Positions 29,866 through 38,313 of a stretch of 64,000 nt of DNA are shown piece after piece; within the stretch, counting starts at the first letter, position 1; every line of letters starts with the position of its first letter. Made by a program: the position numbers and the translations under genes. The notes under the pieces are model-generated. The model had not been told where the DNA came from, did no database searches, and worked only from the letters and a program-made list of their open reading frames with translations. The stretch is from contig NZ_CP138214.1 of NCBI RefSeq assembly GCF_034043515.1, positions 3,658,001 to 3,722,000 of the forward strand, in the 5' to 3' direction. The DNA comes from Pseudomonas sp. MUP55. GTDB lineage: Bacteria; Pseudomonadota; Gammaproteobacteria; Pseudomonadales; Pseudomonadaceae.

Positions 29866-31139
29866 TGGCCGATCTCTCGATTGTGTTTGCCGGTATCAAA
29901 GCCCCCAACCCGTTCTGGCTGGCCTCCGCGCCGCCCACCGACAAGGCCTACAACGTGGTGCGCGCGTTCGAGGCCGGCTGGGGCGGCGTGGTCTGGAAAA
30001 CCCTGGGTGAAGACCCGGCGGCCGTCAACGTGTCGTCGCGCTACTCGGCCCACTACGGGGCCAATCGCGAAGTGCTGGGCATCAACAATATCGAGCTGAT
30101 CACCGACCGCTCCCTGGAGATCAACCTGCGCGAAATCACCCAGGTCAAAAAGGACTGGCCGGACCGCGCTTTGATCGTGTCGCTGATGGTGCCGTGCGTC
30201 GAAGAGTCCTGGAAAAACATCCTGCCCCTGGTAGAAGCCACCGGCTGCGACGGCATCGAGCTGAATTTCGGCTGCCCCCACGGCATGCCCGAACGCGGCA
30301 TGGGCGCGGCGGTGGGCCAGGTGCCGGAGTATGTGGAACAGGTGACACGCTGGTGCAAGACCTATTGCTCACTGCCGGTGATCGTCAAGCTCACGCCCAA
30401 CATCACCGACATCCGCGTGGCCGCCCGGGCGGCGTATCGCGGCGGCGCGGATGCGGTGTCGCTGATCAACACCATCAATTCCATCACCAGCGTCGACCTG
30501 GAACGCATGGTCGCGCTGCCCATGGTCGGCAGCCAAAGCACCCATGGCGGCTACTGCGGCTCGGCGGTGAAGCCGATTGCGTTGAACATGGTCGCCGAAA
30601 TCGCCCGTGACCCGCAGACCCAAGGCCTGCCGATCTGCGGTATCGGCGGCATCGGCAACTGGCGGGACGCCGTAGAGTTCATCGCCTTGGGGTGCGGCGC
30701 GGTACAGGTGTGCACGGCGGCGATGCTGCATGGGTTTCGCATCGTGGAAGAAATGAAGGATGGCTTGTCGCGGTGGATGGACAGCCAGGGTTACGCCAAC
30801 TTGCAGGAATTTTCCGGGCGAGCGGTGGGCAACACCACGGATTGGAAATACCTGGATATCAACTATCAGGTGATCGCCAGCATCGACCAGGCGGCCTGCA
30901 TTGGCTGCGGGCGCTGCCACATCGCCTGTGAGGACACGTCGCACCAGGCCATCGCCAGCCTGAAGCAGGCCGACGGCACGCATAAATATGAAGTAATCGA
31001 CGACGAGTGCGTGGGCTGCAATCTGTGCCAGATCACCTGCCCGGTGGCCGATTGCATCGAGATGGTGCCGATTGATACCGGCAAGCCGTTTTTGAACTGG
31101 ACTCAGGATCCGCGTAATCCTTATCGGGAGGCTGTGTAG
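29865..31139 (+). CDS. preA: NAD-dependent dihydropyrimidine dehydrogenase subunit PreA
   Basis: 424-residue catalytic subunit: FMN TIM barrel like dihydroorotate dehydrogenase (NPFWLASAPPTDKAYNV, ELNFGCPHGMPERGMG, VKLTPNITDI, GIGGIGNWRDA) followed by a C-terminal ferredoxin-like domain with two 4Fe-4S motifs (CIGCGRCHIACED and CVGCNLCQITCPV). It reduces the pyrimidine ring. Overlaps preT by one base, so the subunits are translationally coupled. Confidence 0.95.
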   Translation: MADLSIVFAGIKAPNPFWLASAPPTDKAYNVVRAFEAGWGGVVWKTLGEDPAAVNVSSRYSAHYGANREVLGINNIELITDRSLEINLREITQVKKDWPDRALIVSLMVPCVEESWKNILPLVEATGCDGIELNFGCPHGMPERGMGAAVGQVPEYVEQVTRWCKTYCSLPVIVKLTPNITDIRVAARAAYRGGADAVSLINTINSITSVDLERMVALPMVGSQSTHGGYCGSAVKPIALNMVAEIARDPQTQGLPICGIGGIGNWRDAVEFIALGCGAVQVCTAAMLHGFRIVEEMKDGLSRWMDSQGYANLQEFSGRAVGNTTDWKYLDINYQVIASIDQAACIGCGRCHIACEDTSHQAIASLKQADGTHKYEVIDDECVGCNLCQITCPVADCIEMVPIDTGKPFLNWTQDPRNPYREAV

Positions 31140-31147
31140 TCCTTCAG

Positions 31148-31229
31148 ACCGCTATCGGGGGCAAGCCCCCTCCCACACTTGAATGCATTCACAAATCCAA
31201 TGTGGGAGGGGGCTTGCCCCCGATAGGGC
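31148..31229. repeat. REP pair downstream of preA
   Basis: Inverted GGGGGCAAGCCCCCTCCCACA then forward TGTGGGAGGGGGCTTGCCCCC, with a 28-base spacer. It lies between convergent preA and the TetR gene and may end both transcripts. Confidence 0.93.
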
Positions 31230-31249
31230 CAGCAGGCTCACCACACAGC

Positions 31250-31870
31250 TCAAGGCTCCAACCCAATCCCACGCAATATCACCCCAGTCACCGTCTGTAT
31301 CGCCCGCTCGAACTGCATGTCCGACAACGGCTGGTGGTCATTCAAAATGTTCACCTGGTGATCGAAGTCGGCGTAGTGCTGGGTCGATGCCCAGATCATA
31401 AACAGCAGGCTCGACGGCTCCACCGGCAGGATGCGTTTGTCTTCCACCCAATGGCGAATTTTCGCTTCCTTCATCTTGGCCCAGTCGTACAGGCTTTCAT
31501 CCAGCGCCTCACCCAGTGTGGGCGCGCCGTGGATGATTTCATTGGCCCAGACTTTCGAGCCATAGGGCCGCGTGCGCGAGCGCTGCATCTTGGCGCGAAT
31601 GTAGCTGCTGAGGACCACCCGTGGGTCATCGAAGGTCTCGAAGCTCAGGGCGTCCTGTTTCCACAGTTCCAGCAGGTCGAACAGCACCGCGCTGTACAAC
31701 TCGCTCTTGGTGGTGAAGTAGTAATGCAGATTCGAGCGCGGCAGTTGCGCCTCTTGGGCGATGTCGGCCATGGCGGTGCTGCCGTAGCCTTTTTCAGCGA
31801 AGACTTTCTCCGCCGCCAGCAGGATTTTCTCGACGTTGGCCCGTCGAATTCCGATCTTGTGATTGCCCAT
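31250..31870 (-). CDS. TetR-family regulator, RutR-like, of the pyrimidine cluster
   Basis: 206-residue repressor: HTH at residues about 15-60 (ILLAAEKVFAEKGYGSTAMADIAQEAQLPRSNLHYYF) and the YcdC/RutR-type C-terminal domain (SKVWANEIIHGAP, LLFMIWASTQHYADFDHQ). Members sense pyrimidines such as uracil. The neighbouring catabolic genes make that ligand likely. ATG 31870 is chosen, with GGAG upstream; the frame is open 39 codons further but without family sequence. Confidence 0.88.
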   Translation of the reverse strand: MGNHKIGIRRANVEKILLAAEKVFAEKGYGSTAMADIAQEAQLPRSNLHYYFTTKSELYSAVLFDLLELWKQDALSFETFDDPRVVLSSYIRAKMQRSRTRPYGSKVWANEIIHGAPTLGEALDESLYDWAKMKEAKIRHWVEDKRILPVEPSSLLFMIWASTQHYADFDHQVNILNDHQPLSDMQFERAIQTVTGVILRGIGLEP

Positions 31871-31986
31871 AAGGGCTCCCTGACAACAACACGAGCTAAA
31901 GACTACCATCGGCTCTAGATCGGGGCGACACGCCGAACCGAAACTTCGTACACTGCCGGCTTCTATCCTCTGATTGGTATTGAACA

Positions 31987-32352
31987 ATGTTGATCAAGAA
32001 GTCCCTGACCACTGTCGCCCTGCTCGCCTCTCTGCTGGGCGCTTCTGCCGCGTTTGCCCATGCCCACCTTAAAAGCGCCACGCCGGCGGCCGACAGCAGC
32101 GTTGCCGCCCCGAGCGATCTGCGCCTGACGTTCAGCGAAGGCGTCGAAGCGACCTTCACCAAGGTGTCCCTGAGCAAGGACGGCACGGAAATCGCGATCA
32201 AGGGCCTGGAAACCCCGGACGCCGACAAGAAAACCCTGGTGGTCACCCCGGCCGCTCCGCTGGCGGCCGGTACTTATAAAGTCGAGTGGCATGCGGTGTC
32301 CGTCGACACCCACAAAAGCGAAGGCAGCTACAGCTTCAAGGTCGGCCAGTAA
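31987..32352 (+). CDS. copC: Periplasmic copper-binding protein CopC
   Basis: 121 residues: signal peptide ending SAAFA, then mature HAHLKSATPAADSSV. The N-terminal His after cleavage, the Asp in TPDAD or VDTHK, and the C-terminal His of SVDTHKSEG match the Cu(II) site of CopC. Single immunoglobulin-like beta domain. Precedes copD by 3 bases, so the two probably form an operon. Confidence 0.93.
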   Translation: MLIKKSLTTVALLASLLGASAAFAHAHLKSATPAADSSVAAPSDLRLTFSEGVEATFTKVSLSKDGTEIAIKGLETPDADKKTLVVTPAAPLAAGTYKVEWHAVSVDTHKSEGSYSFKVGQ

Positions 32353-32355
32353 TCC

Positions 32356-33213
32356 ATGGTGACCCTGCTGGTGCTGTGCCGTTTTGTGCATTTCATCGTG
32401 GTGCTGTTGATGTTCGGGGCCAGTGTGTTCAGGCCCCTGTTGCTCGGCGCGGCCGCGCAACCGGCACTCGACCGGCAGCTGCTGCGAATTACCCGTGGGC
32501 TGGCATGGCTGGGACTGGGCTCCGGGGTCGCCTGGCTACTGTTGATCACCGCGAGCATGGCCGGCAGTTGGGACGCGGCGTTGCAGCCGGCCACTGTGGA
32601 GCTGGTGCTGGGCAAGACCTTCTTTGGGCAGGTGTGGGTGTGGCATTTGCTGCTCAGCCTGGCGCTGGTCATCGTACTGGTCAAACCCTGGGCCGCACTG
32701 CGCCTGCCGATCGTCGCGCTGCTGTTGGCGACGCTGGCACCGGTCGGGCATGGCGCCATGCTCGATGGGCTCAGCGGGCGACTGCTGATCCTCAACCAAG
32801 TGGTGCACTTGATGTGCGTCGGCGCATGGCTTGGGGGCTTGCTGTTGCTGGTGCTGATCCTCAGGCAACCCTCGCACTTTGCGCTGCAGCCGATCCTGCG
32901 GCGCTTCAGTGGCGTGGGCTATGGCTTGGTCGCCGGTCTGCTGGTGACCGGCTTGATCAACGTGCGCGTGCTCACCGGGCAACAGTGGCCTACGCCGCTG
33001 TTCGAAGGGTTCGCCTTGATTCTGCTGATCAAGGTGCTGCTGGTGCTGGGCATGTTGGTGCTGGCCTTGCTGAACCGATTGCGCCTGAAACAGTGCGAAC
33101 AGCGTGTGGGCAGCTTGAAGGTCAGCGTGACGGTGGAATGGTTACTAGGTGTTGCAGCGGTGGCGGCGGTTTCCCTGCTGGGCACCCTGCCGCCGATGGT
33201 CATGGCCGGCTGA
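32356..33213 (+). CDS. copD: Copper-resistance/import membrane protein CopD
   Basis: 285-residue inner-membrane protein with about eight hydrophobic helices. The family's conserved His residues appear in VRFVHFIVVL-like RFVHFIVVLLMFGASVFRP, APVGHGAMLDG and LNQVVHLMCVGAWLGGLLLL. CopD is thought to bring CopC-bound copper into the cytoplasm. ATG at 32356 follows the copC stop; AAGGT lies upstream. Confidence 0.9.
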   Translation: MVTLLVLCRFVHFIVVLLMFGASVFRPLLLGAAAQPALDRQLLRITRGLAWLGLGSGVAWLLLITASMAGSWDAALQPATVELVLGKTFFGQVWVWHLLLSLALVIVLVKPWAALRLPIVALLLATLAPVGHGAMLDGLSGRLLILNQVVHLMCVGAWLGGLLLLVLILRQPSHFALQPILRRFSGVGYGLVAGLLVTGLINVRVLTGQQWPTPLFEGFALILLIKVLLVLGMLVLALLNRLRLKQCEQRVGSLKVSVTVEWLLGVAAVAAVSLLGTLPPMVMAG

Positions 33214-33245
33214 CACCCCGCCGTTCTTATGTTGTCACCCATCAA

Positions 33246-33338
33246 ATGTGGGAGGGGGCTTGCCCCCGATAAGGGTGTGTCTGTGAATACACTTCTCACT
33301 GAACCACCGCTATCGGGGGCAAGCCCCCTCCCACATTT
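33246..33338. repeat. REP pair downstream of copD
   Basis: TGTGGGAGGGGGCTTGCCCCC forward, GGGGGCAAGCCCCCTCCCACA inverted. Perfect 21-base arms with a TGTCTGTGAATACAC-like loop. Confidence 0.95.
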
Positions 33339-33429
33339 GTCCGTGCCCGCTTTTTATTCGGGCTGAGCAAGTCATCCTATAACTTCTGCTTGACACACCT
33401 TTAAAACCCCGTAAATATCCCGCCCAATG

Positions 33430-33450
33430 TTGTACGACGACGTATGACAA
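33430..33450. promoter_or_regulatory. Operator-like inverted repeat upstream of oprD-type porin
   Basis: TTGT - N3 - ACG - N - CGT - N3 - ACAA (33430-33450), 35 bases before the porin start. Its reverse complement matches the site at 34935-34955 in 16 of 21 positions. The spacing resembles operators of GntR-type regulators; the regulator is not in the window. Confidence 0.6.
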
Positions 33451-33485
33451 ATAATAAAAACAACAAAAGAAAAGGGAGCCTCACT

Positions 33486-34748
33486 GTGAGTCAATTCGCC
33501 CGCAATTCCTCCTACCGCCTCGGCCTCATCAGCCTCAGCAGCCTCGCGTTCACCCTGCCGCTCACGGCCCACGCCGATGGGTTTGTCGACGACGCCAAAG
33601 CCACGCTCAACCTGCGCAACGCCTACTTCAACCGCAACTTCACCAACCCCACCAATGCCCAGGGCAAGGCCGAAGAATGGACGCAGAACTTCATTCTGGA
33701 CGCCCGGTCCGGCTACACCCGTGGCACGGTAGGGTTCGGCATTGACGTACTGGGCTTGTATTCGCAGAAGCTCGATGGCGGCAAAGGCACCGCGGGCACC
33801 CAGCTGCTGCCGGTGCATGATGACGGTCGCCCCGCCGACAACTTCGGACGCCTGGGCGTTGCGTTGAAAACCAAGCTGTCGAAGACGGAATTGAAGGTCG
33901 GCGAGTGGATGCCGGTGTTGCCGATCCTGCGCTCCGATGACGGCCGCTCCCTGCCCCAGACATTTCGTGGCGGCCAGGTGACGTCCAACGAGATTGCCGG
34001 CCTGACCCTCTACGGCGGCCAGTTCCGCGGCAACAGCCCGCGCAACGACGCGAGCATGGAAGACATGTTCATGAACGGCAAAGCCGCGTTCACCTCCGAC
34101 CGGTTCAACTTCGGCGGTGGCGAATACACCTTCAACGACAAGCGCACCCAGGTCGGCCTGTGGTACGCCGAGCTCACCGATATCTACCAGCAGCAGTACC
34201 TCAACCTCACCCACAGCCAGCCGGTCGGCGACTGGACCCTGGGCGCCAACCTCGGTTTCTTCAATGGCAAGGAAGACGGCAGCGCGCTGGCCGGCGACCT
34301 CGATAACAAGACCGCCTTCGCCCTGCTGTCGGCCAAGTACAACGGCAACACCTTCTACGTGGGCCTGCAGAAACTCACCGGCGACAGCGTGTGGATGCGC
34401 ATCAACGGCACCAGCGGCGGCACGCTGGCCAACGACAGCTACAACTCCAGCTACGACAATGCCAAGGAAAAATCCTGGCAGGTGCGCCACGACTTCAACT
34501 TCGTGGTGCTGGGCATTCCCGGGTTGACCATGATGAACCGCTACATCAGCGGCAGTAACGTGCACACCGGAGCAATCACCGATGGCAAGGAATGGGGCCG
34601 CGAGTCGGAACTGGCCTACACCGTGCAAAGCGGTGCGCTGAAGGACTTGAACGTGAAATGGCGCAACTCGACCATGCGTCGGGACTTCAGCAATAACGAA
34701 TTCGACGAAAACCGGATCTTCATCAGCTATCCAATTTCGTTGCTTTAA
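33486..34748 (+). CDS. OprD-family outer-membrane porin
   Basis: 420-residue 18-strand porin for small acidic or basic nutrients. Signal peptide about residues 1-29 (LGLISLSSLAFTLPLTAHA), then the OprD start DGFVDDAKATLNLRNAYFNRNF and QNFILDARSGYTRG; the C-terminus is ISYPISLL, ending in hydrophobic residues. GTG 33486 is chosen with AAGGGAG 7-10 bases upstream; an ATG at 33444 sits inside the candidate operator. Context with uronate dehydrogenase, lactonase and TRAP genes suggests uronate uptake. Confidence 0.9.
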   Translation: MSQFARNSSYRLGLISLSSLAFTLPLTAHADGFVDDAKATLNLRNAYFNRNFTNPTNAQGKAEEWTQNFILDARSGYTRGTVGFGIDVLGLYSQKLDGGKGTAGTQLLPVHDDGRPADNFGRLGVALKTKLSKTELKVGEWMPVLPILRSDDGRSLPQTFRGGQVTSNEIAGLTLYGGQFRGNSPRNDASMEDMFMNGKAAFTSDRFNFGGGEYTFNDKRTQVGLWYAELTDIYQQQYLNLTHSQPVGDWTLGANLGFFNGKEDGSALAGDLDNKTAFALLSAKYNGNTFYVGLQKLTGDSVWMRINGTSGGTLANDSYNSSYDNAKEKSWQVRHDFNFVVLGIPGLTMMNRYISGSNVHTGAITDGKEWGRESELAYTVQSGALKDLNVKWRNSTMRRDFSNNEFDENRIFISYPISLL

Positions 34749-34781
34749 AAGTTGCCGATCATCTAAAAAACACCGCAAAAC

Positions 34782-34874
34782 AATGTGGGAGGGGGCTTGC
34801 CCCCGATGGCGGTGTATCAGCCACCGAATCTACTGCTGACACACTGCTATCGGGAGCAAGCCCCCTCCCACATT
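34782..34874. repeat. REP pair between porin and udh
   Basis: Forward arm is the CCCC variant, inverted arm the TCCC variant (GGGAGCAAGCCCCC). The mixed arms suggest recombination or mutation after insertion. Confidence 0.93.
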
Positions 34875-34934
34875 TGAATCTCACTCGGCTGTAAGAACGT
34901 TGACAACCTGGGGATCCCTAACAATACTTCGGCA

Positions 34935-34955
34935 TAGTCATACGACAACCTACAA
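34935..34955. promoter_or_regulatory. Second operator-like site, upstream of udh
   Basis: Reverse complement TTGTAGG - N4 - CGTATGAC aligns with the porin site (shared TTGTA, CGTATGAC). It lies 18 bases before the udh start codon, so a bound repressor would block initiation. Confidence 0.6.
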
Positions 34956-34972
34956 CAAAAACTGGAATACCC

Positions 34973-35788
34973 ATGACCACCACTACCCCCGCTCCCTTCA
35001 ACCGCATCCTGCTCACCGGCGCCGCCGGTGGCCTGGGTAAAGTCCTGCGCGAACGCATGCGCCCCTACGCCCAGGTGCTGCGCCTGTCGGACATCGCCGA
35101 CATGGCCCCCGCCGCTGCCCATGAAGAAGTGCAGACCTGCGATCTGTCCGACAAACAAGCCGTGCACCACCTGGTGGAAGGCGTCGATGCAATCCTGCAT
35201 TTCGGTGGCGTGTCGGTGGAGCGCCCCTTTGAAGAAGTGCTTGGCGCGAACATCAGCGGCATTTTCCATATCTACGAAGCCGCGCGCCGTCATGGGGTCA
35301 AGCGCGTGATCTTCGCCAGCTCCAACCACGTGATCGGTTTCTACAAACAGGGCGAAAAACTCGACGCCCACTCGCCACGTCGTCCGGACAGCTACTACGG
35401 CCTGTCCAAGTCCTACGGCGAAGACATGGCGAGTTTCTACTTCGACCGCTACGGCATCGAGACCGTGAGCATCCGTATTGGCTCCTCGTTCCCGGAACCG
35501 CAGAACCGCCGGATGATGCACACCTGGCTGAGCTTCGACGACCTGACCCAGCTGCTCGAACGCGCGCTGTACACGCCGAACGTGGGTCACACCGTGGTCT
35601 ACGGCGTGTCGGATAACCTGGACACCTGGTGGGACAACCGCTACGCCGCCCACCTGGGTTTTGCGCCCAAGGACAGCTCCGAAGTGTTCCGCGCCCAGGT
35701 TGAGACCCAGCCGCCGGTGGCGGACAACGACCCGGCAAAAATCTACCAGGGCGGCGCGTTCTGCGCGGCGGGACCCTTCGGTGACTGA
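34973..35788 (+). CDS. udh: Uronate dehydrogenase (NAD-dependent)
   Basis: 271-residue extended short-chain dehydrogenase that oxidises glucuronate or galacturonate to the aldarolactone. NAD-binding motif LTGAAGGLGKVL near residue 14, catalytic Ser in FASSNHVIGFY, and YxxxK as YYGLSKSYGEDMA. The downstream lactonase-like gene and TRAP transporter fit the oxidative uronate route to glucarate/galactarate. Start has a distal AACAAAAACTGGAA upstream instead of a clear ribosome site. Confidence 0.92.
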   Translation: MTTTTPAPFNRILLTGAAGGLGKVLRERMRPYAQVLRLSDIADMAPAAAHEEVQTCDLSDKQAVHHLVEGVDAILHFGGVSVERPFEEVLGANISGIFHIYEAARRHGVKRVIFASSNHVIGFYKQGEKLDAHSPRRPDSYYGLSKSYGEDMASFYFDRYGIETVSIRIGSSFPEPQNRRMMHTWLSFDDLTQLLERALYTPNVGHTVVYGVSDNLDTWWDNRYAAHLGFAPKDSSEVFRAQVETQPPVADNDPAKIYQGGAFCAAGPFGD

Positions 35789-35819
35789 GTTCACTGCAAC
35801 CTAAAGGGAATGAGTGGCC

Positions 35820-36695
35820 ATGAGTGCAGAATTGATTGTCGACGCCCGCAACGCCGTGGGCGAATGCCCGGTGTGGGTGCCCGAAGAAAACGCGCTGTAC
35901 TGGGTGGACATCCCCAACGGTCGCTTGCAGCGCTGGGACTCGGCCACCGGCCTCGTCGCAACGTGGCAAGCCCCCGAGATGCTCGCCTGCATTGCGCGCA
36001 CCGACACAGGCAATTGGGTGGCCGGCATGGAAACCGGCTTTTTCCACCTCACCCCCCACAGCGATGGCAGCCTCGATACCACGCTATTGGCCGGCGTCGA
36101 ACATCCACGCGCCGACATGCGCTTCAACGACGGCCGCTGTGACCGCCAAGGCCGTTTCTGGGCCGGCAGCATGGTGCTGGACATGAGCCAGAATGCCACC
36201 GAAGGCAGCCTTTATCGCTTCGCGTCAGGCGCTGCGCCCCATGCCGAGCTGGGCGGGTTCATCACCCTCAACGGCCTGGCGTTCAGCCCCGATGGCCGCA
36301 CGATGTACGCTTCGGATTCACACCCGCTGGTGCAGCAAATCTGGGCCTTCGACTACGACATCGACAGCGGCACGCCGTCCAACCGCCGTGTGTTCGTGGA
36401 CATGCACAACTACCTCGGTCGGCCCGACGGCGCAGCCGTGGACGCCGACGGCTGCTACTGGATCTGCGCCAACGATGCCGGCCTGGTTCACCGCTTCACC
36501 CCGGACGGTCGCCTCGACCAGTCGCTGCCCGTTCCGGTGAAAAAACCCACCATGTGCGCCTTTGGCGGCAGCCGCCTGGACACCTTGTATGTCACTTCGA
36601 TCCGTGACGACGGGAGTGAACACTCGCTGTCCGGCGGCGTGTTCGCCCTCAACCCCGGCGTCCAGGGACTGCCCGAACCCAGTTTCATCCTCTAG
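35820..36695 (+). CDS. SMP-30/gluconolactonase-family lactonase
   Basis: 291-residue six-bladed propeller Ca2+/Zn2+-dependent lactonase. Family motifs are VGECPVWVPEENALYWVDI (metal-ligand Glu), MRFNDGRCDRQGRFWAGSM (Asn ligand), NGLAFSPDGRTMYASDS and GRPDGAAVDADGCYW (Asp ligand). Beside udh, it probably opens glucaro- or galactarolactone. ATG 35820 versus GTG 35814 is undecided: AAGGGA spacing is 10 and 4 respectively. Confidence 0.9.
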   Translation: MSAELIVDARNAVGECPVWVPEENALYWVDIPNGRLQRWDSATGLVATWQAPEMLACIARTDTGNWVAGMETGFFHLTPHSDGSLDTTLLAGVEHPRADMRFNDGRCDRQGRFWAGSMVLDMSQNATEGSLYRFASGAAPHAELGGFITLNGLAFSPDGRTMYASDSHPLVQQIWAFDYDIDSGTPSNRRVFVDMHNYLGRPDGAAVDADGCYWICANDAGLVHRFTPDGRLDQSLPVPVKKPTMCAFGGSRLDTLYVTSIRDDGSEHSLSGGVFALNPGVQGLPEPSFIL

Positions 36696-36746
36696 CTGTA
36701 TCGCTGTGCCTTGAATACAACAATAACAAGACAGGAATGACCTCCC

Positions 36747-37709
36747 ATGGACTTCAAACGCACCTTGCTCGCTGCAACACTTGTCGCCCTCAGCAGCGCC
36801 GCCCACGCGCTGGAAATCAAGTTCGCCGACATTCACCCCGCCGGCTACCCCACCGTCGTCGCCGAAGAAAACATGGGCAAGGCCCTGACCAAGGAAAGCA
36901 ACGGCGAACTGACCTTCAAATACTTCCCAGGTGGCGTGCTGGGCTCGGAAAAGGAAGTGGTGGAACAGGCCCAGGTCGGCGCCGTGCAGATGACCCGCGT
37001 CAGCCTCGGCATCGTCGGCCCGGTGGTGCCGGACGTCAACGTGTTCAACCTGCCGTTCGTGTTCCGCGACCAGGCGCACATGCGCAAGGTCATCGACGGC
37101 GAGATTGGTGACGAGATCCTCGCCAAGATCACCGATTCCGAATTCGGGCTGGTTGCCCTGGCCTGGATGGACGGCGGCACGCGTAACCTCTACACCAAAA
37201 AACCGGTGCGCAAGATCGAAGACCTCAAGGGCATGAAAATTCGCGTGCAGGGTAACCCGCTGTTCATCGACGCCTTCAATGCAATGGGCGCCAACGGCAT
37301 CGCCATGGACACCGGCGAGATCTTCAGTGCCCTGCAGACCGGCGTGATCGACGGCGCGGAAAACAACCCGCCGACGCTGCTCGAGCACAACCATTTCCAG
37401 AACGCCAAGTACTACACCCTCACCGAGCATTTGATCCTGCCCGAGCCCATCGTGATGTCGAAGATCACCTGGAACAAACTCACCCCCGCGCAGCAGGACA
37501 TGGTCAGGAAAGCCGCCAAGGCCGCCCAGGCTGATGAACGCGTACTGTGGGACGCCAAGTCCGCCAGCAGCGAAGAGAAACTCAAGAAGGCCGGCGTCGA
37601 GTTCATCACCGTCGACAAAAAGCCCTTCTATGACGCCACCGCCCAGGTTCGCGCCAAGTACGGTGCGCCTTACGCCGACATCATCAAGCGTATCGACGCC
37701 GTTCAATAA
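36747..37709 (+). CDS. TRAP transporter solute-binding protein, DctP family
   Basis: 320-residue periplasmic receptor: signal peptide MDFKRTLLAATLVALSSAAHA, then LEIKFADIHPAGYPTVV. The DctP signature Arg for substrate carboxylate lies in KGMKIRVQGNPLFIDAFNAMGA, typical of TRAP binding proteins for uronates and other acid sugars. Upstream of the two membrane subunits. Confidence 0.92.
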   Translation: MDFKRTLLAATLVALSSAAHALEIKFADIHPAGYPTVVAEENMGKALTKESNGELTFKYFPGGVLGSEKEVVEQAQVGAVQMTRVSLGIVGPVVPDVNVFNLPFVFRDQAHMRKVIDGEIGDEILAKITDSEFGLVALAWMDGGTRNLYTKKPVRKIEDLKGMKIRVQGNPLFIDAFNAMGANGIAMDTGEIFSALQTGVIDGAENNPPTLLEHNHFQNAKYYTLTEHLILPEPIVMSKITWNKLTPAQQDMVRKAAKAAQADERVLWDAKSASSEEKLKKAGVEFITVDKKPFYDATAQVRAKYGAPYADIIKRIDAVQ

Positions 37710-37784
37710 CGCCCTCCTCCCTGACAAGGCCCGGCGCAGCTCCGCTGCTTTTGCAGCGAGCCGCGCCCGGTTACGGTGAACGCC

Positions 37785-38312
37785 ATGAAGAATCTGGTGC
37801 TGCGCATCAATGACCGCATTTACATGACCTGTATCTGGGTCGCCGGCCTCTCGGTACTCGGGGTCGCACTGATCATTCCCTGGGGCATTTTTGCCCGCTA
37901 CATCCTCGGCACCGGCTCAAGCTGGCCGGAGCCCACCGCCATCCTGCTGATGCTGGTCTTCACCTTCATCGGCGCCGCCGCCAGCTACCGCGCGGGTGCG
38001 CATATGTCGGTAGCGATGATCACCGACCGCTTGCCCCCCGCCCAACGCCGCATTGCCGGCATTGTTTCCCAACTGCTGATGGGCACCATCTGTCTGTTCA
38101 TGACGATCTGGGGCGCCAAGCTGTGCTTGTCCACCTGGAACCAGTTCATGAGCGCCATCCCTACGCTGCGGGTGGGCATCACCTACATGCCGATCCCGAT
38201 TGGCGGCGTGCTGACCTTGGTATTCGTGGTGGAAAAACTGCTGCTGGGCGACCAGAGCAACCGGCGCGTGGTGCGCTTCGATCTGGTTGAAGAAAGCGAA
38301 GGGGCCGTCTGA
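37785..38312 (+). CDS. TRAP transporter small membrane subunit, DctQ family
   Basis: 175 residues with four hydrophobic helices (ICWVAGLSVLGVALIIPWG-like TM1, TAILLMLVFTFIGAAASY, LMGTICLFMTIWGAKL, GVLTLVFVVEKLLLG). Conserved RAGAHMSV loop is present. ATG 37785 is preferred over GTG 37776. Its end abuts dctM. Confidence 0.9.
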   Translation: MKNLVLRINDRIYMTCIWVAGLSVLGVALIIPWGIFARYILGTGSSWPEPTAILLMLVFTFIGAAASYRAGAHMSVAMITDRLPPAQRRIAGIVSQLLMGTICLFMTIWGAKLCLSTWNQFMSAIPTLRVGITYMPIPIGGVLTLVFVVEKLLLGDQSNRRVVRFDLVEESEGAV

Positions 38313-38313
38313 G

